Shown piece after piece: positions 27,024-35,097 of a stretch of DNA of 64,000 nucleotides. The first letter of the stretch is position 1, and the number at the start of each line of letters is the position of its first letter. Origin of the DNA: Roseiarcus sp037446355 (GTDB lineage Bacteria; Pseudomonadota; Alphaproteobacteria; Rhizobiales; Beijerinckiaceae); contig JBBIIT010000008.1 of the NCBI GenBank assembly GCA_037446355.1, positions 1 through 64,000 of the forward strand. Direction: 5' to 3'. Made by a program: the position numbers and the translations under genes. The notes under the pieces were generated by a model. It was not told where the DNA came from and did no database searches. It worked only from the letters and a program-made list of their open reading frames with translations.

Positions 27024-28244
27024 ATGTCGCTGCAAATCGACGCCGCGCGGCGTCGCGTGTCGCTCGATCCGCGCGCGCCCGAGTTCTTCAACGATCCCTA
27101 TGCCGCTTATCGCGCGATCCGCCAAACCGCGCCTGTGTTCTACTGGGAGCAATACGGCCATTGGTGTTTCAGCCGTCACGCGGACGTTTCCGCGCTTTTG
27201 CGAGACAAGCGGTTCGGGCGGCAGATCCTTCACCTCGCGAGCCGCGAGAGCCTGGGCTGGCCCGAGCCGCCCGAACATCTCGATCCCTTCTACGCGATCG
27301 AGCGCCATTCCCTGCTCGAACTCGAGCCGCCCGAACACACGCGATTGCGCGCGCTCGTCAATCGCGCCTTCGTCTCGCGTCAGGTCGAGCGACTGGCGCC
27401 GAGGGTCGCGCAGATTGCGCATGCGTTGATCGACGGCTTCGCGCCCCGGCGCGAGGGGGAGTTGATCTCCGCCTTCGCGACGCCGATCCCGGTCGCGATC
27501 ATCGCCGAATTGATCGGCGCCCCGCCGTCGATGGCGCCGCAAATGCTGGAATGGTCGCATCGCATGGTGGCGATGTATCAATTCGGCGTCACCCGCGCGG
27601 TCGAGGACGCCGCCGCCGAGGCCGCGCGCGGATTCTCGCGATTCGTGCGCGACTGCGTCGCCGAGCGGCGGCGTGCGCCGCGCGAGGATCTGATCAGCCA
27701 GTTGATCCAGGCCGAGGGCGAGGGCGGCAGGCTCAGCGAAGATGAACTCGTCACGACCTGTATATTGTTGCTCAACGCAGGGCACGAGGCGACCGTGCAT
27801 GGACTCGGCAACGGCGTGAAGGCGCTGCTGGAGAACGGCGTCCGGCCCTTCCAAGACGGCGCCCACGACGGCGCGGTCGACGAGTTGCTGCGCTTCGACA
27901 CGCCGCTGCACCTCTTCACCCGCTACGCGCTGCAAGATGTGGAAGTGTCGGGTCTGAAGCTGCGGCAGGGCGAACGGATCGGCTTGCTGCTCGGCGCCGC
28001 CAATCGCGATCCCGCGGCTTTCGTCCATCCGGACCGGCTCGATCCGGATCGCGCCGTAAATCCGCATCTCTCGTTCGGAGCGGGCATTCATTTTTGCGTC
28101 GGCGCTCCGCTCGCCCGGCTGGAAATGCGCGTGGCGCTGCCGATCTTGTTCGAGCGCCTGCCGGGGCTGCGGCTCGCCGAGGCGCCGCGCTACCGCGACG
28201 CCTATCATTTCCACGGGCTCGAGGCGTTGCGCGCGGCTTGGTGA
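27024..28244 (+). CDS. Cytochrome P450
   Basis: 406 residues from MSLQIDAARRRVSLDPRAPE (ATG 27024). Heme-binding motif FGAGIHFCVG with axial Cys358. The I-helix oxygen-activation motif appears as LLNAGHEAT, with His in place of the more usual acidic or Asn neighbour. The K-helix ExxR is DELLRF. The N-terminus has FNDPYAAYRAIRQTAPVFYW, typical of soluble bacterial P450s of the CYP107/CYP203-like type, and EPPEHTRLRALVNRAFV is the C-helix. No ferredoxin or reductase gene is adjacent. The substrate cannot be inferred. Confidence 0.92.
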   Translation: MSLQIDAARRRVSLDPRAPEFFNDPYAAYRAIRQTAPVFYWEQYGHWCFSRHADVSALLRDKRFGRQILHLASRESLGWPEPPEHLDPFYAIERHSLLELEPPEHTRLRALVNRAFVSRQVERLAPRVAQIAHALIDGFAPRREGELISAFATPIPVAIIAELIGAPPSMAPQMLEWSHRMVAMYQFGVTRAVEDAAAEAARGFSRFVRDCVAERRRAPREDLISQLIQAEGEGGRLSEDELVTTCILLLNAGHEATVHGLGNGVKALLENGVRPFQDGAHDGAVDELLRFDTPLHLFTRYALQDVEVSGLKLRQGERIGLLLGAANRDPAAFVHPDRLDPDRAVNPHLSFGAGIHFCVGAPLARLEMRVALPILFERLPGLRLAEAPRYRDAYHFHGLEALRAAW

Positions 28245-28315
28245 GGGCCGTCGTCGCCGCGAATATTTGCCCGACGTAGCCGCTCTGTGTAAGTAGAGCG
28301 AAAATGGAGTGCGAA

Positions 28316-28762
28316 ATGGATCAGGCGTTGGCGAGAGTAAGCAGCGTGGGCGAAGAGGCCGTCGCGGACGTGGCGCTCGCCCAGGAAAGCTCGGGAACGA
28401 CCGAATCCGAGCGCAATCCGATTTTCGACGCTCTGGTGTCGACGGAGGGCGAAGTTTCCGGCCTCGTCGCCTATTCACTCTACAAGCAGAATAAGCGGGC
28501 CTGGCTCGACGACTTCGTCAAGGCGACTGGCCGAACGCCGACCGAAGCGGAGACGCGCGCCTACATCATTGGCGAGAGCACCGAGCGTCGGCTCTCGACC
28601 TACCGCCAGCTGGCCGGCGCCGCGTTGGGGGGAAAGAGCGATTCAGGCTCGTCGGCGCCGGGTGGAGCCATGACGGGCGCCCTATGGGTGGCGGTGGCGC
28701 TGATCGCCCTCGCCGTCTTCGCCCTGGCGGTTCATGTCGGCGTCTTCTCTCCGGCCAAGTGA
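28316..28762 (+). CDS. Small tail-anchored membrane protein of unknown function
   Basis: 148 residues from MDQALARVSSVGEEAVADVA. ATG 28316 is chosen because GGAG lies six bases upstream; an ATG at 28304 is the alternative. The middle (NPIFDALVSTEGEVSGLVAY, SLYKQNKRAWLDDFVKATGR, TPTEAETRAYIIGESTERRL) is a conserved-looking helical domain. A glycine/serine linker leads to one transmembrane segment (GALWVAVALIALAVFALAVH) near the C-terminus. I recognise the type in Hyphomicrobiales but not its function. It converges on the helicase gene with one base between the stops. Confidence 0.65.
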   Translation: MDQALARVSSVGEEAVADVALAQESSGTTESERNPIFDALVSTEGEVSGLVAYSLYKQNKRAWLDDFVKATGRTPTEAETRAYIIGESTERRLSTYRQLAGAALGGKSDSGSSAPGGAMTGALWVAVALIALAVFALAVHVGVFSPAK

Positions 28763-28763
28763 T

Positions 28764-30080
28764 TCAACGCACGACGATCAGGCGCCGAGCGGCGCGCGTA
28801 ACGCCCGTATAAAGCCAGCGCGCGCGATGTTCGCGAAAGGCGCGGCTTTCGTCGAACAGGATCACGCTGCCCCATTGCGAGCCCTGCGCCTTGTGGACGG
28901 TCAGGGCGTAGCCGTAATCGAATTCATCGGACTCGCGACGCACGGGGTAGGGCAAGTCGGCCTCATTGCCCTCGAAGAACGCTTTGAGCACGTTGACCTT
29001 GGCCAGTCCACGCGACGGCTCGTCCTCCGAGCGCACACTCATTCGTACAAAATCCTTGCGCACGCCGCCTAAAGCCTCGACCCTCCAAAGGCCGCCGTTG
29101 ATGAGGCCCTTGGCGCGATCGTTGCGCAGGCAGACAAGCTTGTCGCCGGCGACCGGCAGCGGTTCGAGAAGGCCGCGCAGCGTGCGGATGCGCTGGTTGT
29201 AGAGACGACGCGTCTTGTTGAGACCGACCAGCGCCTGGTCGCTTTCGAGCACCATCGGCGCTTCGACGTCCTCGCGGCGGATCACCCGCGTTTCGCCATA
29301 GACGCCATAGTCGAGTTCGCCGCCTTCGCGCACGATTTGCGCCAGGCGGATGATCGGATTGTCCTGGGCCTGACGATGGATCTGCGTCAGCATTACGTCG
29401 GGCCGGGCCTCGGTGAAGAAGCCGCCGCCCTTGACGGGGGGGAGCTGCGCGGGATCGCCGAGCACCAGGATCGGCTTGCCGAATGAGAGCAGGTCGCGCC
29501 CCAGGTCGGCGTCGACCATTGAACATTCATCAATCACGATCAGGCCCACCTTCGAGGCCGGGCCGTCGTGGTTGAGCGTGAAGGTCGGCGCCCCTTCCAA
29601 GCCTTCGCTGGCGCGGTAGATGAGCGCGTGGATCGTCGAGGCGCCGGCGCAGCCCTTCGAGCGCAGCACCAGCGCCGCTTTGCCTGTGAAAGCGGCGAAC
29701 GCGGCTTCTCCCGGCGCGCCCTCGGCGATGTGGCGCGCTAGCGTCGTCTTGCCGACGCCGGCGTAGCCGAACAGGCGAAACACTTGCGGCTCGCCCGCGC
29801 GTAACCAGGCGCGAACTTTATCCAGCGCGCCCGACTGCTCGCTCGACCATTGCGGCGTGGGCGCATGTGAGACTGGGCGGGGCGCGGCGGCCAGGGATTC
29901 GTCAGTCGACGCCAACATCGGCTTGCGGCTGACGATCTTTTTCGCGAGACGCGCGAGGTCGACCTCGGCGCCGCAGCGCAAGCACACGACCGGGCGCTTG
30001 CCCAGATCGTAGAATTTAGCGCCGCAGGCCTGACACTGGCGCTTGGTTCCCAGTCTGCCCCCGGATTTCGGTTTCGCCAT
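28764..30080 (-). CDS. RecD-like helicase with N-terminal FYDL zinc ribbon
   Basis: 438 residues. Residues 10-40 form a CxxC...CxxC zinc ribbon, with cysteines 16, 19, 33 and 36 around KFYDLGKRPVVC. This is nearly identical in style to the stand-alone FYDLN/TIGR02300 proteins of this class. A helicase follows: Walker A GYAGVGKT (105-112), Walker B LIVIDECSMV, LVLGDPAQLPPVKGGGFF, QIHRQAQDNPI, and the C-terminal YALTVHKAQGSQW and YTGVTRAARRLIVV motifs of superfamily 1B (RecD2/Dda-like). It is likely a 5'-3' DNA helicase. The fusion is unusual; the ribbon may target it to a partner or to DNA. Confidence 0.82.
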   Translation of the reverse strand: MAKPKSGGRLGTKRQCQACGAKFYDLGKRPVVCLRCGAEVDLARLAKKIVSRKPMLASTDESLAAAPRPVSHAPTPQWSSEQSGALDKVRAWLRAGEPQVFRLFGYAGVGKTTLARHIAEGAPGEAAFAAFTGKAALVLRSKGCAGASTIHALIYRASEGLEGAPTFTLNHDGPASKVGLIVIDECSMVDADLGRDLLSFGKPILVLGDPAQLPPVKGGGFFTEARPDVMLTQIHRQAQDNPIIRLAQIVREGGELDYGVYGETRVIRREDVEAPMVLESDQALVGLNKTRRLYNQRIRTLRGLLEPLPVAGDKLVCLRNDRAKGLINGGLWRVEALGGVRKDFVRMSVRSEDEPSRGLAKVNVLKAFFEGNEADLPYPVRRESDEFDYGYALTVHKAQGSQWGSVILFDESRAFREHRARWLYTGVTRAARRLIVVR

Positions 30081-30252
30081 GGCCTCGTCTCGTCGGTCCG
30101 CTTACCGCCAGAGCCTCGGCCCTTCCTTATCCGATTCGCCCGCCCACGCCGTTCGCCGGAGCAAAACGATCAAAATTTAGAAAGGATTCAAGCTTTGCGC
30201 GCAGCATCGAAGCGAAAAGCTCGGCCGGCCGCCCCTTCGTCGCGCCGCGCCT

Positions 30253-30280
30253 CTTGAACGTTCGGCGCGCCCCGCCATAT
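30253..30280 (+). promoter_or_regulatory. Sigma-32 (RpoH)-type promoter of the hsp20 operon
   Basis: CTTGAA at 30253-30258 is separated by 16 bases from CCATAT at 30275-30280, followed by TTTT. This fits the heat-shock consensus (CTTGAA ... CCCATNT or CYTATNT) used by alphaproteobacterial RpoH. It lies 115 bases before the ATG of a small heat-shock gene. The rest of the 315-base interval 30081-30395 holds the leader described next and nothing else I recognise. Confidence 0.55.
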
Positions 30281-30344
30281 TTTCACTATCCGGCGCGCCG
30301 CCATTCGGGGGCGTCGGAGACGGAATTTCCAAGTCGGCCGGGTC

Positions 30345-30395
30345 GTTCGCTCTTGAAGGCCTGACCGGCGGAGCGCCTAGAAAGGGGCTTCGAAC
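30345..30395 (+). promoter_or_regulatory. ROSE-like RNA thermometer hairpin covering the Shine-Dalgarno site
   Basis: GUUCG (30345-30349) pairs perfectly with CGAAC (30391-30395), which touches the AUG. CUCUU (30350-30354) can pair with AGGGG (30383-30387) of the Shine-Dalgarno region using two U-G pairs. An inner stem AGGC (30357-30360)/GCCU (30375-30378) closes the loop. The segment 30347-30351 reads UCGCU, matching the UYGCU signature of ROSE elements. The weak pairs over the ribosome site would melt on heating. Pairing was done by eye, without energy calculation. Confidence 0.5.
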
Positions 30396-30824
30396 ATGGT
30401 GCGCGTTTCGGCATTAAGCTCCCCGTTTCTGCTTGGCTTCGATCAGATCGAGCGAGCCATCGACAAGGCGACGAGGTCCGCCTCGGACGGTTATCCTCCG
30501 TATAATATTGAGAAAATCGCGGCCGATGGCGACAAGCCGGAGCGGTTGCGGATCACCCTCGCGGTCGCCGGCTTCGCGCGCGACGACATCGAGGTGACGC
30601 AGGAGGAGAGCCAGCTCCTGATCCGGGGGCGTAGCCAGGACGAGACGCCGCGTGACTACATTCATCGCGGCATCGCGGCCCGCCAGTTCCAACGCAGCTT
30701 CTTGCTCGCCGAGGGGATGCAGGTGCTTGGCGCCGAACTTGCTAACGGATTGCTGTCGATCGACGTCGCTCGCCCGCAGCCGGAACGCTTGGTGAAGAAG
30801 ATTTCGATTTCGGCGCGCGACTGA
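30396..30824 (+). CDS. Hsp20 family small heat-shock protein
   Basis: 142 residues. The alpha-crystallin domain covers about residues 38-130: PPYNIEKIAADGDKPERLRI, TLAVAGFARDDIEVTQEESQ, LLIRGRSQDE, YIHRGIAARQFQRSFLLAEG and the G-L-L-x-I/V motif in ANGLLSIDVARP. The tail has the I-x-I motif (KKISISARD). It is an ATP-independent holdase for unfolded proteins in the cytoplasm. The sigma-32-like promoter and the ROSE-like leader predict heat induction at both transcription and translation. DUF1150 follows 51 bases downstream, as is standard in this order. Confidence 0.93.
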   Translation: MVRVSALSSPFLLGFDQIERAIDKATRSASDGYPPYNIEKIAADGDKPERLRITLAVAGFARDDIEVTQEESQLLIRGRSQDETPRDYIHRGIAARQFQRSFLLAEGMQVLGAELANGLLSIDVARPQPERLVKKISISARD

Positions 30825-30875
30825 AAGTGCGCGCCGGGGCAGGCCCCAGAAGGGGCGGCCGGAAAGGAGAATGTC

Positions 30876-31136
30876 ATGACCAACGCCAATGAAAAGGCCC
30901 TGAGCCTCACGCCGCAAGAGTTCGCTCATCTGGGCGATGGCGCCATCGCCTACGTGAAGAGCATCAAGTCCGAGGACGCGCAGCGGTTGTTCCCGCAGGC
31001 GCCGGCGATCCGTCCGGGCCTGAGACTGTTCGCGCTGCTGGCCGCCGACGGCTCGCCGATCATGCTCACCGACTCCAAGGACGCGGCGATCGCCAACGCT
31101 TGGGAACACGAATTGCAGACGGTCAGCGTCCACTGA
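30876..31136 (+). CDS. DUF1150 family protein
   Basis: 86 residues, preceded by AAAGGAGAA. The sequence LTPQEFAHLGDGAIAYVKSI and LFALLAADGSPIMLTDSKDA, with ANAWEHELQTVSVH at the end, matches the DUF1150 family. That family is found almost only in alphaproteobacteria, directly after an Hsp20 gene. Function is unknown; the constant pairing suggests a role with the small heat-shock protein. It shares the upstream promoter. Confidence 0.9.
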   Translation: MTNANEKALSLTPQEFAHLGDGAIAYVKSIKSEDAQRLFPQAPAIRPGLRLFALLAADGSPIMLTDSKDAAIANAWEHELQTVSVH

Positions 31137-31232
31137 TTTTAACGCCGAGCGCCCCGCTCGATGCGGCGGGGCGGCGGATGTCCCGAGGCGCCGAATCGTC
31201 TAAAAGAGGCTCTCCACCCGGCGAAGGGCCTC

Positions 31233-31996
31233 ATGCGCGCCTATCTCGATCTCCTCCGTGAAGCGTTGGAAAGCGGCGTCGCTAAAGGCGACCGCACCGG
31301 AACTGGCGTGCGCTCGTTGTTCGGCCGGCAGATCCGGTTCGATCTGGGCGCCGGGTTTCCGCTCGTCACCACCAAGCGTCTGCATCTGAAATCGATCATG
31401 CATGAACTGATCTGGTTCCTGAACGGCGATTCCAACATCGGCTATCTCAAAGCCAATGGCGTTTCCATCTGGGATGAATGGGCCGACGCCAATGGCGATC
31501 TCGGCCCGGTCTATGGCAAGCAATGGCGCTCGTGGGCCGGTGCCGACGGCAAGACCTACGATCAGATCGCCTGGCTCGTCGGCGAGATCAAGCGCAACCC
31601 GAATTCGCGCCGGCTCATCGTCTCGGCCTGGAACGTGCCGGACATCGAGCGCATGAAACTGCCGCCCTGTCATTGCCTGTTCCAGTTCTATGTCGCCGAC
31701 GGCAAGCTGTCGTGCCAGCTCTATCAGCGTTCGGCCGACATTTTCCTCGGTGTGCCCTTCAACATCGCCAGCTACGCGCTGCTGACCCATGTCATCGCGC
31801 GCGAGTGCGGCCTCGGCGTCGGAGAATTCGTGCACTCGTTCGGCGATGCGCACCTTTATTCCAACCACGAGGATCAGGCGCGCGAACAACTCGCGCGCGC
31901 GCCGCGCGCTCTGCCGAAGCTGAAACTCGCGCCCGCGACCCCGTCGCCGCGCGGCGCGCTGTTCGATCTGAAGGCCGAGGACATCGTATTTGAAGG
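31233..31996 (+). CDS. thyA: Thymidylate synthase, 3' end lost in assembly gap
   Basis: 254 residues from MRAYLDLLREALESGVAKGD. It makes dTMP from dUMP with methylene-tetrahydrofolate. Visible are DRTGTGVRSLFGRQIRFDL, the arginine-containing nucleotide loop, the catalytic cysteine in LPPCHCLFQFYV, the RSADIFLGVPFNIASYALLT segment, and the HSFGDAHLYSNH motif. The last residues before the gap, LKAEDIVFEG, are where the family continues with about 10-13 more residues ending in KAPVAV. The apparent continuation across the Ns belongs to another gene. Confidence 0.95.
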
Positions 31997-32096
31997 NNNN
32001 NNNNNNNNNNNNNNNNNNNNNNNNNNNNNNNNNNNNNNNNNNNNNNNNNNNNNNNNNNNNNNNNNNNNNNNNNNNNNNNNNNNNNNNNNNNNNNNN
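31997..32096. other. Assembly gap of 100 Ns
   Basis: Exactly 100 Ns, the conventional size for a gap of unknown length. It hides the end of thyA and the start of a dihydrofolate reductase gene. From typical protein lengths at least about 400 bases are missing. The reading frame through the Ns is open by chance. Confidence 0.98.
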
Positions 32097-32222
32097 CCCG
32101 AAGGCGATGCGCATTTCCCCGCGATCGACCCGAAACTCTGGCGAGAAAACTGGCGCCTCGAGGGGGAGCGTCAGCCGCGCGATGAGGCGAATTTCGCGTT
32201 TGTTGATTATGTGAGACGTTAG
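32097..32222 (+). CDS. folA: Dihydrofolate reductase, C-terminal fragment after assembly gap
   Basis: The last 41 residues, EGDAHFPAIDPKLWRENWR onward to FAFVDYVRR, match the end of bacterial DHFR, where GDxxFPxID leads to a strand ending in F-x-x-Y-x-R-R. DHFR regenerates tetrahydrofolate from the dihydrofolate made by thymidylate synthase and usually follows thyA in this class. The N-terminal ~120 residues with the cofactor and folate sites lie in the gap. The fragment has no start codon of its own here. Confidence 0.8.
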   Translation, partial: PEGDAHFPAIDPKLWRENWRLEGERQPRDEANFAFVDYVRR

Positions 32223-32464
32223 GCGGGCATTTGGCCGACCAGTGTCCGTGATCCGCAAGCGACACTTTTCGGACCGTTGCTGGAGCCTGGGCTGGATTTA
32301 GCAACGCGCCAGAACCGACTTGTCTCAAACCATGCGTATCTTTACGATTCGGGCAAGCGCTGCGGCCGGAGACAAGCCACGATCATGGCTGGCGGCCAAG
32401 ATTGCGGGACCGTTCTCATTTGCAAGCCGCTGGTGTTGGGTCGCGACCGGCGGGAGGACAAGCA

Positions 32465-33286
32465 ATGCGCGGATCCCTCGGGGAAAAGATCAACCAGGGC
32501 GGCACGGCCGACATCCACGCCTGGGCGCCGGGGCAGGTCGTAAAACTGTTCAAGGAAGGTTTCCCGCCGGAGTTCAGCCGGCAAGAGGCGCGGGCGACCC
32601 AGGCAGCCTTCGCCGCAGGCGTGCCGGCGCCGGAGGCGTTCGGGGAGGTGACCATCGACGGACGTTTCGGCATCGTGCTCGGCCGCCTCGACGGACCGAC
32701 GCTGCTGCAGGTCATGCGCAGCGGCGCCGTGACGTTCGCCGAGGCGGGCGCCATCCTTGCGTCCCTCGGGCTGTCCGTTCACAGGATGCCGCCGCCGGCG
32801 GATGCCTTCCATCTGCGCGCCTGGATGGATACCGCCTTCGGGCTCGAGGGTGACAGCGTGCCCAAGCCCGTCGCCTCCGGCATCCTCGCGCTGATAGACC
32901 GCCTACAGCAGCAGGGGGACGGCATGTGCCATGGCGACATCCACCCTGTAAACGTGATCATGACCGCGGACGGTCCGCGGCTGATCGACTGGACCTTTTC
33001 GATCCGCGCGCCCGCGGCGCTCGATCATGCGCTCACGCACATCAACTTGACCGAATTCGCTCTCGACGTCACCGACAATCCGCAGCGGCCTATTGCGGTC
33101 AATGCTGCCGCGCAATCCGAATACGCGCGGCTGTCCGGCAAGCCGGTCGCAGCGCTGAGGCAGGCGATGGAGGCCTGGCTGCCGATCGCGATCGTCCGCT
33201 ACTTCCTACTTATGGGCGGCCCGACAAGCGAGCGATGGCGGCGGATGATGCAGCGCGCCGAAGCGGCCCTGCGCCAACAGGGCTGA
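32465..33286 (+). CDS. APH-fold kinase of unknown substrate
   Basis: 273 residues from MRGSLGEKINQGGTADIHAW; GGGAGGA lies nine bases before the ATG at 32465. The glycine-rich loop GEKINQGGTADIH, the lysine in VVKLFKEG, the catalytic loop CHGDIHPVNVI and the metal-binding LIDWTF identify the aminoglycoside phosphotransferase/choline kinase fold. The substrate is unknown; a resistance role should not be assumed. The 242 bases upstream, after folA, and the 295 bases downstream hold nothing I recognise. Confidence 0.8.
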   Translation: MRGSLGEKINQGGTADIHAWAPGQVVKLFKEGFPPEFSRQEARATQAAFAAGVPAPEAFGEVTIDGRFGIVLGRLDGPTLLQVMRSGAVTFAEAGAILASLGLSVHRMPPPADAFHLRAWMDTAFGLEGDSVPKPVASGILALIDRLQQQGDGMCHGDIHPVNVIMTADGPRLIDWTFSIRAPAALDHALTHINLTEFALDVTDNPQRPIAVNAAAQSEYARLSGKPVAALRQAMEAWLPIAIVRYFLLMGGPTSERWRRMMQRAEAALRQQG

Positions 33287-33581
33287 ATCCTTCATCGCGC
33301 GCGCTTGGCCGTTGTTGCGGCTGCACAGCGTCGGATTCGGGTCAGGAACTGACGAACCAACAGTCTTCCACGAAGGCCACCTAACCCCCCACACCGGCTA
33401 TTCGAGAAGGGTAGCCAGCGGTTGATTTCGACCCCTGGTCACACAACGCGAAGTCTGCGAACCAGGATCGCGTCGTCATGAAAGGGCGAAATGCTGACGC
33501 CGGCGGACGGTTCGGAATGTCGCCAATTCGCTCCGCGTTCTCCGATCTGCGCAGACCGCGAGCGGCCGCGTGCTCGCGCGC

Positions 33582-35006
33582 TTACACGAATATCTTCCCC
33601 GGATTGAATATATTCATCGGGTCGAACGCCGCCTTCAGGCGCTGCATCAGATCGAGCGCTTCGAGGCCGTGCTCGTCGATGAGATAGGGGCCTTTCTTCT
33701 GGCCGACGCCGTGCTCGCCGGTGCAGGTTCCGTCCATCGCTATGGCGCGCAAGGCGAGGCGTTCGGCGAAAGCTTCGGCGCGCTCGATCTCGTCCGCGTC
33801 GTTCATGTCGACGAGCGGCGCGACATGGAAATTGCCATCGCCGACATGGCCGACGATTGGCGCGACGAGCCCGCTTTCAGCTATGTCGCGCTGCGTTTCC
33901 TCGACGCAATCGGCGAGGCGGGAGATCGGCACGCATACGTCGGTGGCGAAGCCGCGCGCGCCTGGGCGCAGCGTCGCGCTCGCCCAGAAAACATCGTGCC
34001 GCGCCTGCCACAGCTTCGTGCGCTCCTCGGCCTGCGTCGTCCACACGAACGGCCCGCCGCCGTTGTCGACCGCAATTTCACCGAAGCGTCTGGATTGCTC
34101 GGCGACGCCGTCCTGCGAGCCGTGGAATTCGACGAACAGCATCGGCGTCTCGGGCAGGCCGAGCTTCGAATAGTTGTTGCACGCTTTCACCTGCAACTGA
34201 TCGAGCAGTTCAATACGCGCGATCGGAATGCCGGACTGAATCGTCTGGATGGTGGCCAGGCACGCCGACCGCACGTCGGGAAACGAACAATGCCCGCCCG
34301 AAATCGCCTCGGGTATGCCCGACAGCCGCAACGTTACTTCGACAATGACGCCGAGCGTGCCTTCGGAGCCGACGTAAAGCCGGGTCAGGTCGTAGCCCGC
34401 CGAGGATTTGCGCGCGCGGCTCGCGGTGCGGATGTAGGCGCCGTCGGCGGTGACAATGCCAAGGGAAAGCACGTTGTCCTTCATCGTGCCGTAGCGCACC
34501 GCGTTGGTGCCGGAGGCGCGCGTCGCCGCCATGCCGCCGATCGAGGCGTCCGCGCCGGGGTCGATGGGAAAGAACAGGCCGCTGTCGCGCAGGTGCGAAT
34601 TTAGCGTCTTACGCGTGATCCCGGGTTCGATGACGCAGTCCAAGTCCTCCGCGTGAACCGCGAGAACCTTGTTCATGCGCGTAAAATCGAGCGAAAGCCC
34701 GCCGTGGGGCGCGTTGATGTGACCCTCCAGCGAAGAACCGGCGCCGAACGGAATGATTGGTGCGTCGTGCGCGGCGCAGATGCGCACGGCCTCGACGACG
34801 TCCTCGCGCGTCTCGACAAAGAGAACCGCGTCCGGCGGCTGTGTCTTCAGCCAGGTCAATGTATGGCCGTGCTGACGTCGCACCGCTTCGGAGGTGACGA
34901 GTTTATTGCCGAAGCGCGCCTTCAATTCGGCGGTGAGCGCGGCGAGGGTCGCGGGCGAGAGGCCCCCCTCGCGGCGGCGGATTTTCGGTGTCGCTGTCTC
35001 GGCCAT
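33582..35006 (-). CDS. FAD-linked D-2-hydroxyacid dehydrogenase (D-lactate dehydrogenase / GlcD type)
   Basis: 474 residues from MAETATPKIRRREGGLSPAT (ATG 35006). The FAD-binding PCMH-type domain has PDAVLFVETREDVVEAVRIC, PIIPFGAGSSLEGHINAPHG and DPGADASIGGMAATRASGTN. The C-terminal cap has VGHVGDGNFHVAPLVD and CTGEHGVGQKKGPYL, the metal/substrate histidines of this family, ending FNPGKIFV. It oxidises D-lactate or glycolate, passing electrons to quinone or cytochrome c; the sequence does not tell which. It is divergent from glycerate kinase with 91 bases between, so the pair may serve two-carbon/three-carbon hydroxyacid use. Confidence 0.9.
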   Translation of the reverse strand: MAETATPKIRRREGGLSPATLAALTAELKARFGNKLVTSEAVRRQHGHTLTWLKTQPPDAVLFVETREDVVEAVRICAAHDAPIIPFGAGSSLEGHINAPHGGLSLDFTRMNKVLAVHAEDLDCVIEPGITRKTLNSHLRDSGLFFPIDPGADASIGGMAATRASGTNAVRYGTMKDNVLSLGIVTADGAYIRTASRARKSSAGYDLTRLYVGSEGTLGVIVEVTLRLSGIPEAISGGHCSFPDVRSACLATIQTIQSGIPIARIELLDQLQVKACNNYSKLGLPETPMLFVEFHGSQDGVAEQSRRFGEIAVDNGGGPFVWTTQAEERTKLWQARHDVFWASATLRPGARGFATDVCVPISRLADCVEETQRDIAESGLVAPIVGHVGDGNFHVAPLVDMNDADEIERAEAFAERLALRAIAMDGTCTGEHGVGQKKGPYLIDEHGLEALDLMQRLKAAFDPMNIFNPGKIFV

Positions 35007-35097
35007 GCAAATCGAACGTCCGTTAGGTCTCGGCGCGATTGCGCCGCGCCGATATTGACCGCAAAATCGGTTCGGCCGCAATGGCTGGAGACTTCCG

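Noticed and set aside
31151..31174. GC-rich inverted repeat after the DUF1150 gene as terminator
   Set aside because: No T-run follows on either strand, so it is not distinguishable from background in such GC-rich DNA.
31161..32222. Single 353-codon gene spanning the first N gap
   Set aside because: Left and right parts belong to different protein families; the frame through Ns is meaningless.
32465..33286. Antibiotic resistance gene
   Set aside because: Only the general APH kinase fold is visible; nothing in the sequence points to an antibiotic substrate.
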